NCBI RefSeq assembly: GCF_050947875.1
Contig: NC_134569.1
Coordinates: 17,195,631 to 17,259,630, forward strand
Direction: 5' to 3'
Length of the DNA: 64,000 nucleotides
Source of the DNA: Dermacentor variabilis
Taxonomy: Eukaryota > Arthropoda > Arachnida > Ixodida > Ixodidae
In this document: positions 1 through 10,703 of the stretch, piece by piece
How the letters are laid out: every line of letters begins with the position of its first letter
Position numbering within the stretch: the first letter of the stretch is position 1
Program-made: the position numbers and the translations under genes
Notes under the pieces: model-generated
What the model saw: only the letters and a program-made list of their open reading frames with translations
Databases searched by the model: none
What the model was told of the DNA's origin: nothing

Positions 1-91
1 AGCCCTATCTCCAAGGTCCGGCTTGATGTAAGTCTTTACGATATCCTGAAGTGTCGTTGTCGCCAGGGAGCTGAGGCTTGCAGATACGCCG
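1..91 (-). CDS. SLC5-like symporter, exon 9 (cut by window edge)
   Basis: The acceptor TTTGCAG is followed by bases that complete the phase-2 codon of exon 8, then 'GVSASLSSLATTTLQDIVK' and 'TYIKPDLGDRA'. This is the TM8 region, where the family carries the serine-rich sodium-site segment ('STVSSGLNSLATVTLEDFVKP'). The exon continues left of base 1. Confidence 0.88.
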
Positions 92-729
92 CTGCAAATA
101 AAGAAAGGAAATAAATAAATGGCAGGAATTCGGTTACTCTTTGCCGCGATAAGCCACATTGTAGGCGAATGCGTAGTCATGTATTGTCACAGGCATAAAT
201 CACATAAGTGCTGCGCCTGAAGCTGACAACGCGAGGCTGAAATCGATGCCTGGGCTGGCGTGAGAAATCGTTTGCAATGGCCACATCCTGCAGCAGCGAA
301 CAAGGTCGCGGATAATGCAGCCGACGTTCACGACAAAAGACAGATGACTCCGTCACGCAACGAGTAATACATCGGCTGTGAAACAGTGTATTATTTATGT
401 GGGAGGCAAAAGAAGAAAATAAAGTAAGCGTTCTGACAGCGCGGTCGAAAAAAGCTGAGAAACGGAAATGGAGAGGCTAGGCTAGTGTGAAAAAGAAAGT
501 ACATCAACCACACTCAAGCAGCATGGTATATAGAAAATATTAATTGATTAGATAATGAACATTTGAAAATTAGAAACGCTTCTAGCCATTTTCATCATTG
601 CCGCTCCGCGACGGTTAGACGGTCAAAGTTTTCTTTTTTGCGGGCAAGACAGGCTCCTTGTCGTCGCCAACTACGCTGAGCTTCAATAGTCTCAAAAACA
701 AAGAGAGAGCTAGAGAAAAAGAGTTGAAG
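92..729. other. intron sequence, no feature recognised
   Basis: This is the right part of the intron between SLC5 exons 8 and 9. I see no coding signal, inverted termini or tandem repeat in it. Confidence 0.5.
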
Positions 730-1876
730 AGGAAAGGCAGGGAGGTTAACCAGATATCAGTCTCCGGTTTGCTACCCTACATTGGGTATGGGAGATAGGG
801 GTTAGAAAGATGACAGAGAGGAAAACGCTAAAAAAACTATAAAAACACGCACACATGGAGAACACAAAAGGCGTTCCAGTTAAAGACGTTCGCAAAGGCC
901 GGTAGATCGCAGAAAGTGCAATAGCGCTTCCACGGCCTTCTTCTGTGACGTTAGGTCCCTTCGGTGGTGTGGAATTCTTTTTTCCGATAGCGGTTGGTTG
1001 TCCAGTTGGTCAAGTTCGTGGCGAAGGCATTTCCTCTGTGAACTGTACTGCGGACAAGCGCACGAAATATGGTCAATTGATTCGTCATGGCCGCAGTGGT
1101 CACAGGTTGCGGTGTTGGTCATCCCTATGCGGAATGCATAGGCTTTGGTGAAGGCAACGCCCAAGCACAGTCGATACAAGAGCGTGGCGTCTCCACGGCG
1201 AAGCTGTGATGGCGCTCGGAGTCTTAATGTTGGATCAAGGGAGTACAGTCGAGTATTTCTTAAATGTTTGTCATTCCATTGCGACGTGGTGCACTGCCGA
1301 GCAAGCAGGTGGAGCTTCCGTGCTGCGTCAGTTCTAGAAAGCGGAATTGGTACGTGGTGCTCCTCAATATGGGCTGAGCGGGCAGCTTGATCGGCCCGTT
1401 CATTGCCGATAATCCCGCAGTGACTTGGAAGCCATTGGAAGGTTATTTCATGGCCTGCATCACTTATATGGTGTAACGTCTCTGTAATGTGAAATATTAG
1501 CTGCCCGTGCGGTCCGCGTCGTAAAGGTGACAGTAGAGACTGCAGTGACACCTTGGAATCGCAGAATACCGTCCACTTGTGTGGCAGTTCATCACCAATG
1601 TAATGAAGGGCAGTAAGGAGCGCTGCGAGCTCTGCTGCCGTCGACGTTGTCGCGTGAGTCGTCTTAAATTTGATTGTTGTGGCTGTCGCTGGTATCACGA
1701 TTGCCGCCGCGGAGCCGTTTAGCAAGACAGATCCTTCAGTGTAGATATGTGTAGTGTCACGGTAGCTCTCGTAGAAAAATAGTAGTGTGAGCTGTTTAAG
1801 GGCTGGTGATGATAGATCAGCTTTTTTCGTGATGCCAGGTATTGTGAGATTGATTTTTGGCTGAGTGAGCCTAAAA
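730..1876 (-). mobile_element. non-LTR retrotransposon fragment, RNase H and C-terminal zinc motif
   Basis: A continuous minus-strand frame from about 1876 to the stop at 880 encodes the C-terminal end of a LINE ORF2. Its RNase H domain has 'HIYTEGSVLLNGSAAA', 'TSTAAELAALLTAL', 'VFCDSKVSLQSLL' and 'FQWLPSHCGIIGNERADQAA', followed by a Cys-His cluster 'CDHCGHDESIDHISCACP'. The first catalytic aspartate (normally YTDGS) is a glutamate here. Downstream, 730-880 is the 3' UTR ending in a GA-rich tail. The RT domain is missing, so the copy is 5'-truncated. It sits in an SLC5 intron in the same orientation as the gene. The clade is I/Jockey-like by RNase H arrangement, but not proven. Confidence 0.8.
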
Positions 1877-1929
1877 AAAGAAAAAAACCTTTACAGGTCA
1901 GTGAATAAGAACAAAAAGCTAACGCATAC

Positions 1930-2017
1930 CTCAGTCCTCCGCTGAATATTCCAGACACGATGAGGCCAGGAACACCTGGGTAGCTTCCAGTATGTCCATG
2001 ACGAAAAATGGATTTAC
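1930..2017 (-). CDS. SLC5-like symporter, exon 8 with one-base deletion
   Basis: An 88-base exon between acceptor TGCGCAG and donor GTATGC. Flanking exons are in phase 0 and phase 2, which need 89 bases. The first half reads 'VNPFFVMDIL' in one frame and the second half 'SYPGVPGLIVSGIFSGGL' in the next. Together these match the family's 'PYFVMDxLGxxPGxPGLFVAGxFSGxLS'. The break lies at about 1984-1990, where a run of two C (plus strand) would need three. The conserved splice sites make a sequencing or assembly error, or a recent null allele, the likeliest explanations. Confidence 0.82.
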
Positions 2018-2382
2018 CTGCGCATGTAGTACCATTAGCCGGGTAACACGGTCCTCCTTATTTCAATTTGTATGGATGTGAACCGTCGCTGGTTGGCTTT
2101 TAATCTCGAAGTATCCGCCCAAAGTAACATTACCTTCACTGTTTTGCAGCGTCGGCAACATAGATCGCGCTATGGTCACCGGTTCAGAAATTTGCCGCGG
2201 CATTTAAATTTAATAATGAACAATGTTTCATGCCCCTATCTTCAGTCAGCCAATACCACTACTATCTACTACTAGTGTACTTACTGATACTGGCGAGACG
2301 ATGGCTGGATATGAGTTTGTCATTAACAGGAAGCGATAAACAGAACACAGTAAATTGCAGAGTATGATAAATTAGGCTTTAA

Positions 2383-2620
2383 AGGGGACCTGAAACACTT
2401 CTTGAACATATTAAGTTACCGAGCTATAGAAGAGGCTCCTCTGAACATATGAGCCAAATATTATTCCACTGTATTCAACGCCCATCGGTGCGATAACTAC
2501 GCCTAGCTGCGCTTATATTTGAAGGATTCGAAAAACTTTTGCGGCAGAAGATTCGGGAGGTGATGTCATTTAATAACGAGGTCATTCCATCATTAGCTAG
2601 AAAAGTGTTTCAGTGCATCT
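2383..2620. mobile_element. MITE flanked by TTAA (238 bp)
   Basis: The ends are inverted: left AGGGGACCTGAAACACTT and right (reverse complement) AGATGCACTGAAACACTT, with three mismatches in 18 bases. TTAA stands directly outside both ends (2379-2382 and 2621-2624), as expected for piggyBac-type target duplication. There is no coding capacity. Confidence 0.6.
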
Positions 2621-2734
2621 TTAACGTAGTTTCAACGAAAAAAAATCTACTTCGCAGCTTGGTAACACTATATAATGTCAAACAAAAACCTTCATGACTC
2701 AACCCCCAGATGTCACAACATATATATTCTTACA

Positions 2735-3361
2735 GATTTCCAGTAAGCATGTCTAAACTACGCACAAGGCCGGATTTCTCCGATGGTTCATAAACTGATA
2801 CACAAGAACCAACATATCCCACTAATTCACCTAGTTCAGACACCTGGGCATGCGTCTCTCCCTGACTACGAGCGGGTTCATGTGACAGTCCGAGGCCTAA
2901 TTCTCCGGGTGCTAGTGGAAGGCCAGTCCAAACAATACAAAGTGAAAAAGATACCACTTACATACACGCTTATACTACAAAACTACAGACTATCCCGTAG
3001 AACGTTCCCTCCATCACACGTGAAACTAAACCGTGCAGATGCAGCCGCTTGGCGCCAGCTCCAAACTAGTACGTTTCCCAGCCTTGCTCTACGCCACACT
3101 TTTTACCCTACCCAGTACCCCGACAAGTGTCCTTTGTGTGGAGGACACCTCAACCTCTACCATTTTACGTGGGAATGCTCCAAACCACATGGCCTTCCTA
3201 GAATACCCAGCGCCTTCCCATCCCAATGGGAAGTCGCTCTTTCCAGCACAGCCTTGCTAGCCCTGCTAGCCTAGCCTTGCTAGGCTAGCAGCAGTTAATG
3301 GGGCCCTGGACTGAGGGCTCCACCCTCTGGCACTTCATTACAAAACAACAAGTGAAGTTTT
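2735..3361 (+). mobile_element. LINE 3' fragment (RNase H end and C-terminal Cys motif)
   Basis: The plus-strand frame 2783-3274 shows the end of an RNase H domain ('LVQTPGHASLPDYERVHV'), the 'QNYRLSRRTFPPSHVKLNRA' linker and a zinc-like 'CPLCGGHLNLYHFTWEC' cluster. The arrangement is the same as in the LINE fragments at 15357-16826, 44205-45568 and 49862-50425. The stop is near 3272. The 3' UTR ('ccctggactgagggctcc') runs straight into the trinucleotide repeat, which probably grew from the LINE tail. Confidence 0.75.
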
Positions 3362-3580
<219 letters not shown>

Positions 3581-4199
3581 GTTGAACGCTGTTAGCAATG
3601 GTCGAAAAGATGCACTCGACTTCACCGTGCGTTAGACAGCAGTTACAAAGGTTCAGATTGACATTCAAAAGCTTTCTAAAGAATATTTACTGAACGCTAT
3701 ATAAACTCAGCAGGAATGCTCTAGAATGTCAGTGAAAATTATTGTATGGGCTCCTCGTCTCGCGCAGAACGATATATGAGTAGAAAGTAAGCTGCCTGCT
3801 GAGAGAACAACAGAAGTGGTGAATCCATATTTGTTTTTTGTTTTTATGCCAAGATCTTTTTGCCTCCTTCTTCAACTTTGCCGCTGCTGGCTGCTGTCCT
3901 GCCAATAATACTACTTTCTCCACTGTGCATGTGCCACTGGGGATATGTGCCCGAATAGAAAACTTGGGTCACCTGATGTGTGCAAGTGGGCGCATGAACA
4001 TTCCTTGCAATGCCTTGTATGTGCCAGTAGGAATGTGATCAAATATGCCAGCAGAACAAGAGGCAAGAAGTGAAGTCGGCAACAGAAGCAGCTGAGTGTC
4101 GAGAAAGAAGTGGACAAAATGGATGGAAATTATCTACACGTAGAGACTCCACTGAAACATCACTAACATCGTTGACAGACTTCAAACGTCTCATTTTCC
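3581..4199. other. unassigned sequence
   Basis: No exon, inverted termini or family motif is recognised in this stretch. Confidence 0.4.
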
Positions 4200-4500
4200 C
4201 GTGGAGAAATTAATGGTGCCCATTAAGACAAATAGAGGTAATGACTACAAGATTGCGCTGCCGCATCCCCCAACTAAATCTATATTTACGCAGATCTGAT
4301 CTGGTAATCTCCCCGCTATGCTATTTTTGCGGGGAAATTGAAACTATTGAACATTTTTTTTATTATGCCGCCGGTTCACTGTATAATGGAAAAGATTACT
4401 TGAAGCTCCAATTCGTAAACTTGGATTAAATTTAACTACTTTGGTCCTAGTCTCCTTCATAGCTTCAGCTCTGGGTTACAGCCATATGTGGATGCGTAAT
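4200..4500 (+). mobile_element. LINE 3' end fragment (Cys-rich C-terminus)
   Basis: The frame 4241-4429 gives 'CYFCGEIETIEHFFYYAA', a LINE C-terminal zinc motif. It is followed by a diverged 'LVSFIASALGYSH' end. The same segment recurs at 7078-7240, so this is one interspersed family. The fragment ends where the RTE-like element begins. Confidence 0.6.
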
Positions 4501-5705
4501 CAAGGAGTACAGGATGCATACGTGAATATCTTGGGAGATATCTACAAAGATTCTACAACAACCTTGACTCTCCACAAGAAACGCAGAGAATTACCTATCA
4601 AGAAAGTCATCGGGCAAGGAGATACAATCTCTCCAATGCTGTTCATGCATACTTAGAGGAAGTATTCAAGCCATTAGACTGGAAAGGCCTAGGACTGAGG
4701 GTCAACGGAGAATATCTTAGCAACCTTCGGTTTGCAGATAACATTGTAGTGTTCAGCAACACTGGAGATCAATTGCAATAAATCATTGAAGACCTTCACC
4801 GAGGAAGTGCAAGAGTGGGTTGAAGATTAATATGCAGAAGACAAAGGGAATCATCAGTAACCTGGCAAGGAAACATTTCACGATCGCCAGACAGCCTCTA
4901 GAATCTGCACAGGAGTACGTTTATCGAAGTCAATTACGCACAGGCAGTGGAATAGCAACGGGGGGGGGGGGGGGGGGTGCCGTCGGGTGCAAGGGGCCAG
5001 TGGAGGGGGGGGGGGGGTGTCTTATACGTCTGAAGACGCCCCTCTTTCCGCCGGCTACACCCGGGTCTGGGGTGGGGAGTGACAGAAGCATTATGGCCCC
5101 AGGTACCAGACGACCTAGCTTCACCACTGCTCACAGGCTACCCTGACCATGAGAAGAAAATTTACAGAAGAATAAAAATTGGTTGTTGTGCATACGGCAG
5201 GCATTACCAAATCCTGACTGGGACCTTACCACGGTCGTTGAAAAGAAAGGTGTACAATCAGTGCACTCTACCGGTGCTAACATACGGGTCAGAAACTCGG
5301 AGGTTAACATAGAAGCTCGAGCACCAGTTAAGGACCAGGCAAAGAGCGATGTAACGAAAAATGTTCGGTGTCAAGTTAAGAGACGGGAAGAAAGCGATGT
5401 ACGTGGATCAGAGAACAAACGGGCATAACCGATATTCTAGTGAACATTAAGAGAAAAAGGTCGAACTGGGCCGACTACGTAATGAGCGGGGCAGATAACC
5501 GGTGGGTCATTAGAGTTACAGAATGGGTGCCAAGGGAAGGGAAGCGCAGTAGAGAACGGCAGAAAATCAGGTGGGGTGATAAAATTAGGAAATTTGCAGG
5601 CGCAAGTTAGAATCAGCTAGCGAAATACAGGGGTACGTAATTGGAGATCGATTGCTGGGAGAGGCCTTCGTCCTGCAGTGAACATAACAATAGGCTAATG
5701 ATGAA
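4501..5705 (+). mobile_element. RTE-like LINE fragment, inactive, split by a MITE
   Basis: Broken frames spell RT motifs in order: 'NQGVQDAYVNILGDIYKDST', 'IGQGDTISPMLF', 'LEEVFKPLDWKGLGLRVNGE' and 'LRFADNIVVFS'. After the MITE come 'SLKRKVYNQCTLPVLTYGSE' and a degraded C-terminus ending in a 'ggctaatgatga' tail near 5700. These match RTE-clade RT order. The catalytic FADD is FADN, and frameshifts and stops are frequent, so the copy is dead. The 5' half (endonuclease) is missing. Confidence 0.78.
4945..5129. mobile_element. hAT-like MITE inserted in the RTE-like LINE (185 bp)
   Basis: The ends are CAGTGGAATAGCAACGGGG and, reverse-complemented on the right, CAGTGGTGAAGCTAGG. Flanking 8-base repeats CGCACAGG (4937-4944) and CTCACAGG (5130-5137) differ by one base. 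A clean copy of the same family is at 21698-21896. Long G runs lie at 4961-4977 and 5007-5018. CAG…CTG ends plus an 8-base duplication suggest a hAT-driven element (inference). Confidence 0.7.
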
Positions 5706-6010
5706 GGATGTGTTTGACGTTTTTTGTGATTTTATTCAAGCCACAAAACTGTTATCGTGCTGATCAGTTTTAATTACAGTCCTCATTGTACTTTTAAGTT
5801 CTTATCAGCTAAATCGTTCAGCGAGCCTTATGATTATAATTTTTTAATTGCAATGATATATTCATCTCGGTCAAATTTCTTCCCCAAATTATGAAACTTG
5901 TTAATTACCCATTAGTACCTATATATTTCAGCGAGTTCAAACCCCCGGATTTTTTACCCATTTACGTGCCACATATAGAAGGTTCGTCGTTGTCGTCGTC
6001 GTCGTCGTCG

Positions 6011-6055
<45 letters not shown>

Positions 6056-6224
6056 TAGGACCATAGCGTGCATTCAGCGAAGAGTGTTGAGCTATAATAG
6101 AAGTGAATATAGTATGGAAGTGAAGAAAGCTTCGCTTATTACGGATTCCCACTTGTGCGGGGGATCCGAACTTTTTTTTTATTATTATGCTTAATCCTCG
6201 AATATTTCTATTGCTGCTACTCAC
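5706..6224. other. intron sequence with a GTC/ATC microsatellite
   Basis: Positions 5984-6052 are (GTC)n passing into (ATC)n. The rest is AT-rich intron of the SLC5 gene with no other recognised feature. Confidence 0.7.
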
Positions 6225-6354
6225 CTGGTCCGCCGCCGTGACCTGCCTTGTGCTGATTGGATCGCAGTCACTGTATCGCGCGAATATCACCAGTCCCACG
6301 TAGCACAGCAAACTCTGAAGTGCAATCACGCCCATCAGGTTCACCCACATGGCT
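6225..6354 (-). CDS. SLC5-like symporter, exon 7
   Basis: A 130-base exon, acceptor TTCTTTAG and donor GTGAGT. It finishes the exon 6 codon to give 'RAMWVNLMGVIALQSLLCYV', then a TM segment ending 'GLVIFARYSDCDPISTRQVT' and 'AADQ', matching the family's 'YxxCDPxxxxxVxxPDQ' loop. It ends in phase 0. Confidence 0.9.
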
Positions 6355-6359
6355 CTAAA

Positions 6360-7077
6360 GAAGAGCAGGAAAGAGAGGCACATTTCGGCACAGACGCGGT
6401 TTTATTTTCGCCACAATGACTCTCGATTTTGTGCACAGAGCCTCTCGAGTGGGAGGGCGCCAAATGATGATGATGATGATGTGCTTGATGAGTTTGGCGC
6501 TTACCCACTCGCGGGGATTGGCCAAGAGTCGGGCAAACTTTGCTTATGTGCTCAGAAAATGGAGGTAAAAAATCTATAATTTTGTTACATGAATTTAAGC
6601 GAGGAAAAATCGAAACGGTTCAGTAGACTGTCATGCTATGAAAAGGAAAAAAAATATCTATAATATATAAATGAGCCAATAGAGGAGGAATCAAAAGAAT
6701 AATACGGTCATCAATGAAATCGGTTCGATTCAATAATAAATTTTTCTAAGGCGAAGCACACATTCCTGTGTGAGTGCCCAAGTACAGACGCTCCGAAAGA
6801 CAGCAGTACCGTCAAACAGTCGCACTTTGCAGGCTCTCAATGAAGACGAAGGCACTCATTCCAGTAGAACACGCGCGCTCTTGTCTGTTCGCGCATACGC
6901 CCTTTTCACCATCGTCTTATACAGCATGCTGAGGCACTCTTGCTCGGGAGGCTACCGATACAGTTAGGATGTGCAGTTGGAGCAAGTTGCACCAGGACTT
7001 TCGACAAAGACTGGAGTAGGCTACATCGTGCCCCTCTATTACCCTTCAGTGAAATGAAGAATGAAATTTTCGTCAGG
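6360..7077. other. intron sequence, unassigned
   Basis: Lies between SLC5 exons 6 and 7. A short (ATG)n run is at 6463-6481. No gene or element is recognised. Confidence 0.4.
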
Positions 7078-7250
7078 TCTGCAACACTTCTTTTTTACAT
7101 GCCGCCGTTTCATTATTAAACGGAAAAGAGATTTAGAATAACCCTTCCAAAAGCTTGGCTTGAATTTGATTCTTCCTGTAATTCTTTCCTTTGGGGCAAC
7201 CGTCCTGGCTTACAGCCACAGGAACGGTTGTGAAGCCTTCTGCATTTTTC
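7078..7250 (+). mobile_element. LINE 3' fragment, second copy of the 4200-4500 family
   Basis: The order matches 4360-4480: 'tgccgcc(g)gtttcat', then AACGGAAAAGAGATT, CTTGGCTTGAATTTGATT and 'ctggcttacagccac'. Differences are spread throughout. No intact frame remains. Confidence 0.5.
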
Positions 7251-8231
7251 TGCGTGAGCCAAAAAGAATTGTATGCTAGAATTCTTCTTAATAATTATTA
7301 TGCTCACATAATTCTTCTTTATGTAATACTTAAATAATTGATTATTCATATCTGTAACAGTCGACACTTCAAATCCCATTTGCATGATACTTATTCCCCC
7401 CCCCCTCCCATTTCACCTTAATTTATTTAAAAAGCTTGATAACAGTTTTGTTTCAGCGTCTGATTCATGGACGATCCCCCAGAGTGGGTTGCGCCATTTC
7501 ACTAGGGAACAAGAACGAGCTTGCCGCGTCCTATCTGCGGCGTGTATATTAATGACAGCGAAAGGAAAGACATGGCCCACGCGTGACGTTTCCATGTTTC
7601 TTTTCTTCTTCTGTTTTTCAAATGAGAACTGAACGTCTTTCCAACGGTGGTTTTTCCTAATGCCACCCGACTCTCGACCAATCACCCACAGCGGACATGC
7701 GCCATCAGTAAAGAACACTCGGCCGTTTGGAGTTTGTTTTAATGCGGAAGCATTCTACAGGAGTGATAGCGGTGCTCCGCGAATCGTAGGTGCCGTGAGA
7801 AACTCCTCGCCCACCGCGCGCTGTAATTACCCTATAAATGGTGTAGGGTAAGCGCGCATCGGGTATGGGTGGCTAGGATGGACCCTACCCCGGCTGGAGA
7901 GGAGCCTCGCTAGTATTGACAACGCTGAAGGGCGCTGTCGCTGGCGCTCTGCAAAACGCCTGTGTCTAGCTTATGCAGTTTGCGCTACGTGACGATGTCA
8001 TATAAAGTTAATAGCCTGAGGCCCGTTCAACGGCGGGTCTACCACAGTCATCTCTTCCAACTACCTCGTTCAAGTGATAACGTAGCTACTACCCACTCCG
8101 GCATAAATTGTCATAGCCAGTCGGTTTCCTTTGTGCGTTAAATCCAATCAGTCAATCAATCAATCAGCCAATAAATCACGAGTAAGCAATATTTAAGGCC
8201 AAGAATAGGGAATAGAAACGGATGGGTTCAC
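7251..8231. other. intron sequence with an unassigned repeat and (CAAT)n end
   Basis: From about 7720 to 8150 the sequence is GC-richer than its surroundings. It ends in a (CAAT)n-like run at 8150-8170, the kind of tail seen on LINE or SINE 3' ends in this window. No coding motif is visible, so the class is unknown. Confidence 0.35.
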
Positions 8232-8372
8232 CTCCTAACTGCGGCCACGTTGGGCATGCTGAGATAGCGCTGCACCCAACCTTGATTGACGGCGTACATG
8301 GTGAGCCACAGGAATGTGCCTCCGATCACCAGGGACCAGGCTGAATGACGAACCGTCGGGTCCGGGTGAAAG
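8232..8372 (-). CDS. SLC5-like symporter, exon 6
   Basis: A 141-base exon, acceptor GTCGCAG and donor GTGAAC, phase 2 in and out. It encodes '[20 protein letters not shown]', then '[20 protein letters not shown]', among the most diagnostic SLC5 stretches ('DPDPTxRHTFWxLVIGG…VNQxxVQRYLS'). The acceptor is only a few bases from a long AT dinucleotide repeat (8386-8473), which could affect branch-point use. Confidence 0.92.
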
Positions 8373-8382
8373 CTGCGACAAG

Positions 8383-8385
<3 letters not shown>

Positions 8386-8473
<88 letters not shown>
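8386..8473. repeat. (AT)n microsatellite
   Basis: About 88 bp of AT dinucleotides with one C interruption, directly upstream (in gene sense) of the SLC5 exon 6 acceptor. Confidence 0.98.
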
Positions 8474-8820
8474 ATTATTTTTCAATAAAGAACAATGTGC
8501 ATGCAATTGGAATGTACTCCGATCGTGTTAGCTTCTCTCGACGGGTCTAACCGATGCGCATGATATCACTTCTATGACTTTCATGGCTTGCGTCGCACAG
8601 ACAAAATACATAAATAAATCAAGTAAAATAAAATTAACAATGAATGTACTTGTTAATAAATATACTTGTTCGCAAATGCTTCTGCTTCTTCAACGATTTG
8701 CAGCGGCGTGTTTTCAAATCAAATCAAATCAAATCAATAGTCAATGCTCTTTTTGTACGTTCATGCCTGTTGAAACATTGCTAAGCGCATCCATTGTCCG
8801 GGTGGCGAAGGTAAGCTTAC

Positions 8821-8975
8821 TCGAACAAATAAAGTCTTTGAGAGTCGCGGTTCTTTTCGTAGACGATCTGCCAGCCACCGACGTCGACGGTCCCCTTCAC
8901 TGCAAGCAGTATGATGGAGGCATACTTTATGAAGCTCATAAACACGTCGGCCATGACAATCGCCTTGATGCCACC
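8821..8975 (-). CDS. SLC5-like symporter, exon 5
   Basis: A 155-base exon, phase 0 in and phase 2 out, donor GTAAGC. It begins 'GGIKAIVMADVFMSFIKYAS', matching the SLC5 'GGxKAVxWTDVFQ' segment (TM5), and runs into the extracellular loop 'VGGWQIVYEKNRDS'. The usual W-T before D is M-A here. Confidence 0.9.
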
Positions 8976-9152
8976 CTGCGGAAGAGGGAGTTGGTGGGAA
9001 AGGATTTGGCGAGGATGACGAAAATGAGCCGCACTTTGACACAGCAGGCATACGCGCTGCCTCCGTTAATGCGAGGAAAAAGTTATCTCGACCATAACAT
9101 AAAATTGCAATAGTCGATGCGGGCGTCATCGTGGAAGAAGTGTGATCCTTAC

Positions 9153-9220
9153 TACGGTGGTGTAGAAGGTGCAGACGACGCCAATAGAGACCACTGATAG
9201 CCAAAGATTTACTCCGGTCA
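9153..9220 (-). CDS. SLC5-like symporter, exon 4
   Basis: A 68-base exon, acceptor TTTGCAG and donor GTAAGG. It completes the split codon of exon 3 to give 'VTGVNLWLSVVSIGVVCTFY', then 'TTV'. The 'GVVCTFYTT' signature precedes the conserved glycine pair at the start of the next exon. Confidence 0.9.
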
Positions 9221-9289
9221 CTGCAAATGTAACAAACGAACACTCACCATACGCAGTGATCTAACATATCACTGGGCACCGTCTGTTAC

Positions 9290-9341
9290 CTTGTTGCAAT
9301 GCAAGAGCAGGTCCATAAAGCACTATAGACATGTATACAAT
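9290..9341 (-). CDS. SLC5-like symporter, exon 3
   Basis: A 52-base exon with a strong polypyrimidine acceptor and a GTAACA donor; it ends in phase 1. It encodes 'IVYMSIVLYGPALALQQ', the TM4 segment conserved as 'xxYMGIVLYAPALAL' in the family. Confidence 0.88.
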
Positions 9342-9628
9342 CTGAAAAAAAAAAGAAACAGCCATTGTTATAGAGTTACTGCAAGTTGAGCAAGTCGGAA
9401 TTAATTAATTTTAACAAATGCTAAAAGGGAACTTAAGCAGACCTTGACGTTACACATCTGCCTGTGTCATTGTTCCCTTTGCGCATTACTCACAACGAAA
9501 CATTGTTTTCATTTTAGATATGAGCTATATGGGCTCCTAAGGAACTATAGATTGTACTTATACTACAAGGTGGTTTCTTTGAAGGATAAGTCGAACATCG
9601 TGGTGTTCATAATATACAACTAGAGTTG

Positions 9629-9687
<59 letters not shown>

Positions 9688-10435
9688 TTACATCGTTCCA
9701 AGCTTGCATAACGCACGGAAAGAGAGGCGCGCGAAAACGAGGACGCAATAGCAAAAGGTGGCCTTGTCATTGTCCTTATCATTCTTGAGTTCACGTTTTG
9801 CACGCCTTCCGTTCCGTGCATAATATAGGAGACCGAACCCCTGCATCCTCTCATTTGTGTCTTGGCTGTGTTAAGAACGTCGGTGCAAGAACGTGATATA
9901 TTTTTGCGGCGCCCTTCAATGGCATAAGCTGAATAATTGTTATAGCGTAATGTCGGTTGCCTTAAACTCGGCGGTGGTGGTGTATAAAAATGAGTTTGAA
10001 TAATTGACGAAGCTATGGGAACATGCTAATTAAGTTTCCTTGAAAGAAGTCGCAAGTATCGCTCATGTAATAAAGAACACTAATGCAGCAATAAAATGAC
10101 AATAAAATGAAAAATAAAATAATTAAAAACGATGCGATAAATAATATTTCATAATCAAATGGTGAATGAAATTACTGTTTCATTATTGCAGTCATGTATA
10201 TCTACTGTATCGCTCAACACAACATTATAGAACGCTACAAGCATTTTTGTACGTAAAAGCACGAGCATACTTCGCGCTATAAGCTTTACTAGATGACAGG
10301 AGCACATGTACTTACAACCGCATGAATATTACGAGTAAATTAGGATATTTTCCTTGCATTATTAATTTCGTTATGTTTCTCCTATGCTGCCTTAAAGTGC
10401 CTTATACACTAACGTAAAGTACCCGTACGGCTTAC
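9342..10435. other. intron with (ATT)n microsatellite
   Basis: Positions 9630-9688 are (ATT)n. The rest is AT-rich intron between SLC5 exons 2 and 3, with no other recognised feature. Confidence 0.7.
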
Positions 10436-10501
10436 CATTTGCAAAGCTGACGACACTGAACAAATGGTACGAAGCGTCCGATTGAACCTGAGCTCGAGAT
10501 A
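10436..10501 (-). CDS. SLC5-like symporter, exon 2
   Basis: A 22-codon exon, phase 0 on both sides, bounded by TTTCCAG and GTAAGC. It encodes 'YLELRFNRTLRTICSVVSAL...', which joins exon 1 (…TSAFQ) to give the family motif 'TSAFQYLELRF' that starts TM4. Confidence 0.88.
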
Positions 10502-10703
10502 CTGGAAAAAAAAATAAAGAAGCAAATAATTAAAGAAATTTACTTTTTGTCTTCGGTAGTTCTAGATGGTGGAAGAATCCATCCCAATCAAGCCATTACA
10601 CACTCGAGCCTCAAGTTACTCTTTCTCGCCACTGGGATCAACCAGGGATTGCATACTTTACTAATTCGTCATGGTGTCGATTCGTAACAATGAGAGAACA
10701 TAC

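Noticed and set aside
1719..1958. Minus-strand frame starting 'MSGIFSGGLR' as a separate small gene
   Set aside because: It is the second half of SLC5 exon 8 read on into the intron, and its initiator is a GTG inside the exon.
8574..9113. Plus-strand 179-codon frame
   Set aside because: It overlaps SLC5 exon 5 on the opposite strand and has no recognisable domain.
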